From: an uncultured Flavobacteriales bacterium
GTDB taxonomy: Bacteria; Bacteroidota; Bacteroidia; Flavobacteriales_D; Crocinitomicaceae
Length of the DNA: 64,000 nt
Direction of reading: 5' to 3'
Assembly (NCBI GenBank): GCA_903935095.1
Contig: CAIZQH010000022.1
Coordinates: 1-64,000 of the forward strand
The notes below the pieces were generated by a model that was not told the origin of the DNA, made no database searches, and saw only the letters and a list, made by a program, of their open reading frames with translations. Shown here one piece after another: positions 61,301 through 64,000 of this stretch (within the stretch, counting starts at the first letter, position 1; each line of letters begins with the position of its first letter). The position numbers were made by a program, and so were the translations under genes.

Positions 61301-64000
61301 TTAAGCTTTCAATTTCTTTGAGAAATCAATCAAAATTGGTGTTGCTACACATAGTGAAGAGTACGTTCCAATCACTACTCCTACAAGCATTGCGAATAAG
61401 AATCCTTTAATCGCTGGTCCACCGAAGATGAACATAATTAAAACAACCACAAATAAGATCATGGATGTATTGAAAGTACGACTCAAGGTTTTATTCAATG
61501 ATTGATTGATAATGTCATGGTGATTGTCCGAAGCCGAACTTTTTCGCAAGTTCTCACGAATTCGGTCAAATACAATCACGGTATCGTTCATCGAGTAACC
61601 GATAACCGTTAAGATCGCGGCTATGAAGGCCTGATTCACATCTAAACTGAATGGCAAGTAACCGTGAAGTAAAGAGAAAATCGAAATAACGAAGAATGCA
61701 TCATGCGCCAATCCCACAATCGCACCAATCGAGTATTGCCAGTGTCCAAATCGCAATAAGATGTATGCAAAAATTGCCAACATAGCTAACGACAAGGCAA
61801 TAGCAGATGAAGACCATAATTCACTGGAAACGGATGCAGAGATAAATCGTTGACCGGTAATTTTGTGATCTCCTAATTTTGAGTCACAGGCGTTTAATCC
61901 TTCTATCAATTTCGTTTTTACTTCATCCATCGCTCCTTCTTTCTTCAATAAGTAGTTGGTAACGATGTCCACATTGTAATCATTTGACTTTGTTTTCAGG
62001 TCAATTGAAGCAATCTCGTTGTTTTCAATAAATACTTTTTCCAAGTTGGTGCGAATGAACTCGATATCCGCTTTTTTCTCAAACTTCACAGAGAAGGTAT
62101 ATCCGCCGGTAAATTCTACGCTTTGTTTCAATCCACGCGTAAATAATCCAACCATTCCTAAAATTGTCACGGTGATTGAGAAAATGTAGAAATATTTGCG
62201 GTTACCAACCCAGTTAAAATTAAAGTTTTGGAATAAGCCTTTAGAATATTTAGTATTGAAGGAAACTGATTTTCCTTTTGCTAACCATGTATTGATTACC
62301 AACTCTCCAATAATAATTGCGGAGAACAAAGAGGTAAAGATACCAATGATTAATGTCGTAGCAAATGACTCGATTTCACCAGTTCCGAAAATTTTCAAGA
62401 TTAAGGCCACTAAGAAGTGAGTCACGTTTGCATCGATGATGGATGGCAAGGCTTTTCTAAATCCAACAGCGATAGCTGATGTTAAATCCATTCCAGCTGC
62501 CTGCTCCTCACGCACACGCTCAAAGATGAGGATATTCGCATCGACAGCAGTACCAATCGTTAAAACGATACCTGCAATTCCCGCTAAGGTTAATACTGCA
62601 CCAAATGAAGCTAAACAGCCAAAAATCAACACGACATTAATCGTCAAAGCGATGTTTGCGGCTAATCCTGCTTTACCGTAGTAGAAGAACATGTAGATTA
62701 ATACGGCTAAGAATGCCACTGCGAAGGAAATTAATCCCGCTTGTGAGTTTTCAGCTCCGATGGTTGGACCAACTTTTTGCAATTCTTTAATCACACAAGG
62801 TGCAGGCAAAGCTCCACCATTTAATAATCCAGCTAAATCTTCTGCTTCTTGGAAGGTAAAGCTTCCAGAAATCTGTGTTCTACCTGTTGTAATTGGATTG
62901 ATAACACGTGGCGCACTATATACAACACTATCCATAGAAATCGCAATGATGCGGTCTTTGTTTTCTGTTGTCATTCTTCCCCACTCATCTGATCCTTCTG
63001 CTGTCATTTCCAAATCCACCGTGATTTTTCCATCTTGCGAATCGTAACCAGTCGATGCTTTAGAAATGTGAGATCCATTTACACGTGCTTTTCCACCTTC
63101 AGGAATGCGACAAGCGTATAAAAAGTAAGCCGTTTTTTTCGATTTATCGTCCACTTTCTCTGGCTCTGCTGACCACATGAATTTAACATCCTCTGGGAAT
63201 GCACGTTGAATATCACGTCGGCGTAACAGTTGATCTACGGTTACTTTGTCAGCTAATTCCGCATAACCCATTGCAAATCCACCAACAGGTTTTACTAATT
63301 CTGCTAAGGATTTTGTTTTGTTATTCATGTTTTTCAATGAAAGTCCAGCAGCTGGTTTCACTTCAGTAATTTTCGATGTATCCTTTCCTGTTGTATCTGC
63401 AACTATTTCAGCAAGCTCTTCGACTTCTTTTTGCGTAGACAAACGGCTAGCGTCCTGCCATTGAATTTGAAGTTGATCGGGCATGTACGTTTCAAAAAAC
63501 TCTAAGTTCGCAGTGGATTGAATTTTCTTTGCCACTGTATTCTCGTCCTGTACTCCTGGAAGTTCGATGTACAATCTGTTCGTTGATAAGTCACGTTGAA
63601 TATTCGGTTGTGCCACACCAAATTGATTGATACGACGGCTAATGATTTGCTCCACACCATCCATGGAAGAAGCAATCAATTTACGGAAGTATGATTCGAT
63701 ATCACTATCCGATGATTTAATTCCTAGTCCATCCGCTTTAATGATATAGTTCAAAGGCAATCCTTTGTTGATTTTCTGGTAAGAAGCGATGAAAATATCC
63801 AAGAAATCACCGCCATTTCTGTAAGATGCTACTGCAGCGTCAAACGGTTTGGTGAATTTTAAGTCCTTTGGGTTTTTAACATGCGAACGGATTAAATCAG
63901 GATAAGAAATTTCCATGGTCACACTCATTCCTCCGACAAGGTCTAATCCAAAGGCCAATGATAATTTCTTTACCTCAGAGAATGTTGCTCCTAAAACAGG
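61301..64000 (-). CDS. secDF: Fused protein translocase subunit SecDF (5' end outside window)
   Basis: This inner-membrane RND-type protein uses the proton gradient to aid Sec export. The SecD part is seen in LAFGLDLVGGMSVTMEIS, IISRRINQFGVAQPNIQR and the periplasmic domain. The first membrane bundle holds GTAVDANILIFERVREE. The SecF part follows (TGGYTFSVKFEKK, YSMNDTVIVFDRIREN). Fusion of SecD and SecF is normal for Bacteroidota. About 900 residues are visible. The frame stays open to the last base of the window (PVLGATFSEVKKLSLAFGLD), so the first about 90-100 residues, including the first membrane helix, lie beyond it. The TTG at 63956-63958 is not the true start. Confidence 0.95.
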   Translation of the reverse strand, partial: PVLGATFSEVKKLSLAFGLDLVGGMSVTMEISYPDLIRSHVKNPKDLKFTKPFDAAVASYRNGGDFLDIFIASYQKINKGLPLNYIIKADGLGIKSSDSDIESYFRKLIASSMDGVEQIISRRINQFGVAQPNIQRDLSTNRLYIELPGVQDENTVAKKIQSTANLEFFETYMPDQLQIQWQDASRLSTQKEVEELAEIVADTTGKDTSKITEVKPAAGLSLKNMNNKTKSLAELVKPVGGFAMGYAELADKVTVDQLLRRRDIQRAFPEDVKFMWSAEPEKVDDKSKKTAYFLYACRIPEGGKARVNGSHISKASTGYDSQDGKITVDLEMTAEGSDEWGRMTTENKDRIIAISMDSVVYSAPRVINPITTGRTQISGSFTFQEAEDLAGLLNGGALPAPCVIKELQKVGPTIGAENSQAGLISFAVAFLAVLIYMFFYYGKAGLAANIALTINVVLIFGCLASFGAVLTLAGIAGIVLTIGTAVDANILIFERVREEQAAGMDLTSAIAVGFRKALPSIIDANVTHFLVALILKIFGTGEIESFATTLIIGIFTSLFSAIIIGELVINTWLAKGKSVSFNTKYSKGLFQNFNFNWVGNRKYFYIFSITVTILGMVGLFTRGLKQSVEFTGGYTFSVKFEKKADIEFIRTNLEKVFIENNEIASIDLKTKSNDYNVDIVTNYLLKKEGAMDEVKTKLIEGLNACDSKLGDHKITGQRFISASVSSELWSSSAIALSLAMLAIFAYILLRFGHWQYSIGAIVGLAHDAFFVISIFSLLHGYLPFSLDVNQAFIAAILTVIGYSMNDTVIVFDRIRENLRKSSASDNHHDIINQSLNKTLSRTFNTSMILFVVVLIMFIFGGPAIKGFLFAMLVGVVIGTYSSLCVATPILIDFSKKLKA

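Overview
The window looks like chromosomal DNA of a Bacteroidota member, most likely a Flavobacteriales bacterium of the Crocinitomicaceae/Fluviicola kind (the family is inference). The signs are: low-GC DNA; several secreted proteins that end in type IX secretion (T9SS) sorting domains; promoters of the Bacteroidota TTG-N19-TAnnTTTG type; start codons without clear Shine-Dalgarno sites; a fused SecDF; a fused E1 alpha/beta 2-oxoacid dehydrogenase; a CrtD-type carotenoid desaturase; and an endonuclease III lacking its iron-sulfur cysteines. Gene density is high. I see no tRNA, rRNA, insertion sequence, prophage or CRISPR array.

Layout. 1-2.4 kb: the tail of a bestrophin-type anion channel running in from the left edge, a beta-carbonic anhydrase and a carotenoid desaturase. 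2.6-3.6 kb: HU protein, then about 500 bp of hairpin-rich non-coding repeat. 3.6-15.8 kb: short-chain dehydrogenase, gmhA, amino-acid permease, uvrA, an alpha-oxoamine synthase, DEAD-box helicase, cutC and fused 2-oxoacid dehydrogenase E1. 15.9-24.4 kb (minus strand): sppA, an M1 peptidase with a barrel-like C-terminus, and a giant MopE-repeat surface protein. 24.5-29.3 kb (minus strand): the classic rpsO-pnp pair and an unrecognised polytopic membrane protein ending in an LDLa-like cysteine motif. 29.4-31 kb: a cobalamin riboswitch upstream of a T9SS-secreted beta-propeller resembling the B12-binding surface protein BtuG. 31-36 kb: a tight operon (phosphoribosyltransferase, murQ, ureohydrolase, membrane protein) facing an NlpC/P60 pair. 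36-41.2 kb: an active/inactive M16 peptidase pair and a BNR-repeat T9SS protein. 41.2-50.6 kb: dnaX with an A10 slip site, menE, a membrane J-protein, nth, dnaB, a secreted protein often labelled asparagine synthetase B, rho with an Asn/Gln-rich disordered insert, and a DUF4199 protein. 50.6-57.8 kb: a class D beta-lactamase lipoprotein overlapping mpl, a large TPR protein, an FAD oxidoreductase, a DUF2452 protein and yaaA. 57.9-64 kb: a SprB-repeat T9SS protein and secDF, whose 5' end lies beyond the right edge.

How the genes work together. Most are housekeeping: replication (dnaX, dnaB), repair (uvrA, nth), RNA metabolism (rho, pnp, rpsO, DEAD-box) and secretion (secDF, sppA). Cell-wall turnover and recycling are served by murQ, mpl, NlpC/P60 and the beta-lactamase. 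A surface programme is formed by four T9SS cargo proteins, one under B12 control. The observations most worth a second look are the riboswitch-controlled T9SS BtuG-like protein, the dnaX slippage site, the LDLa-like tail on the unknown membrane protein, the M1-peptidase/barrel fusion and the hairpin-rich intergenic element.
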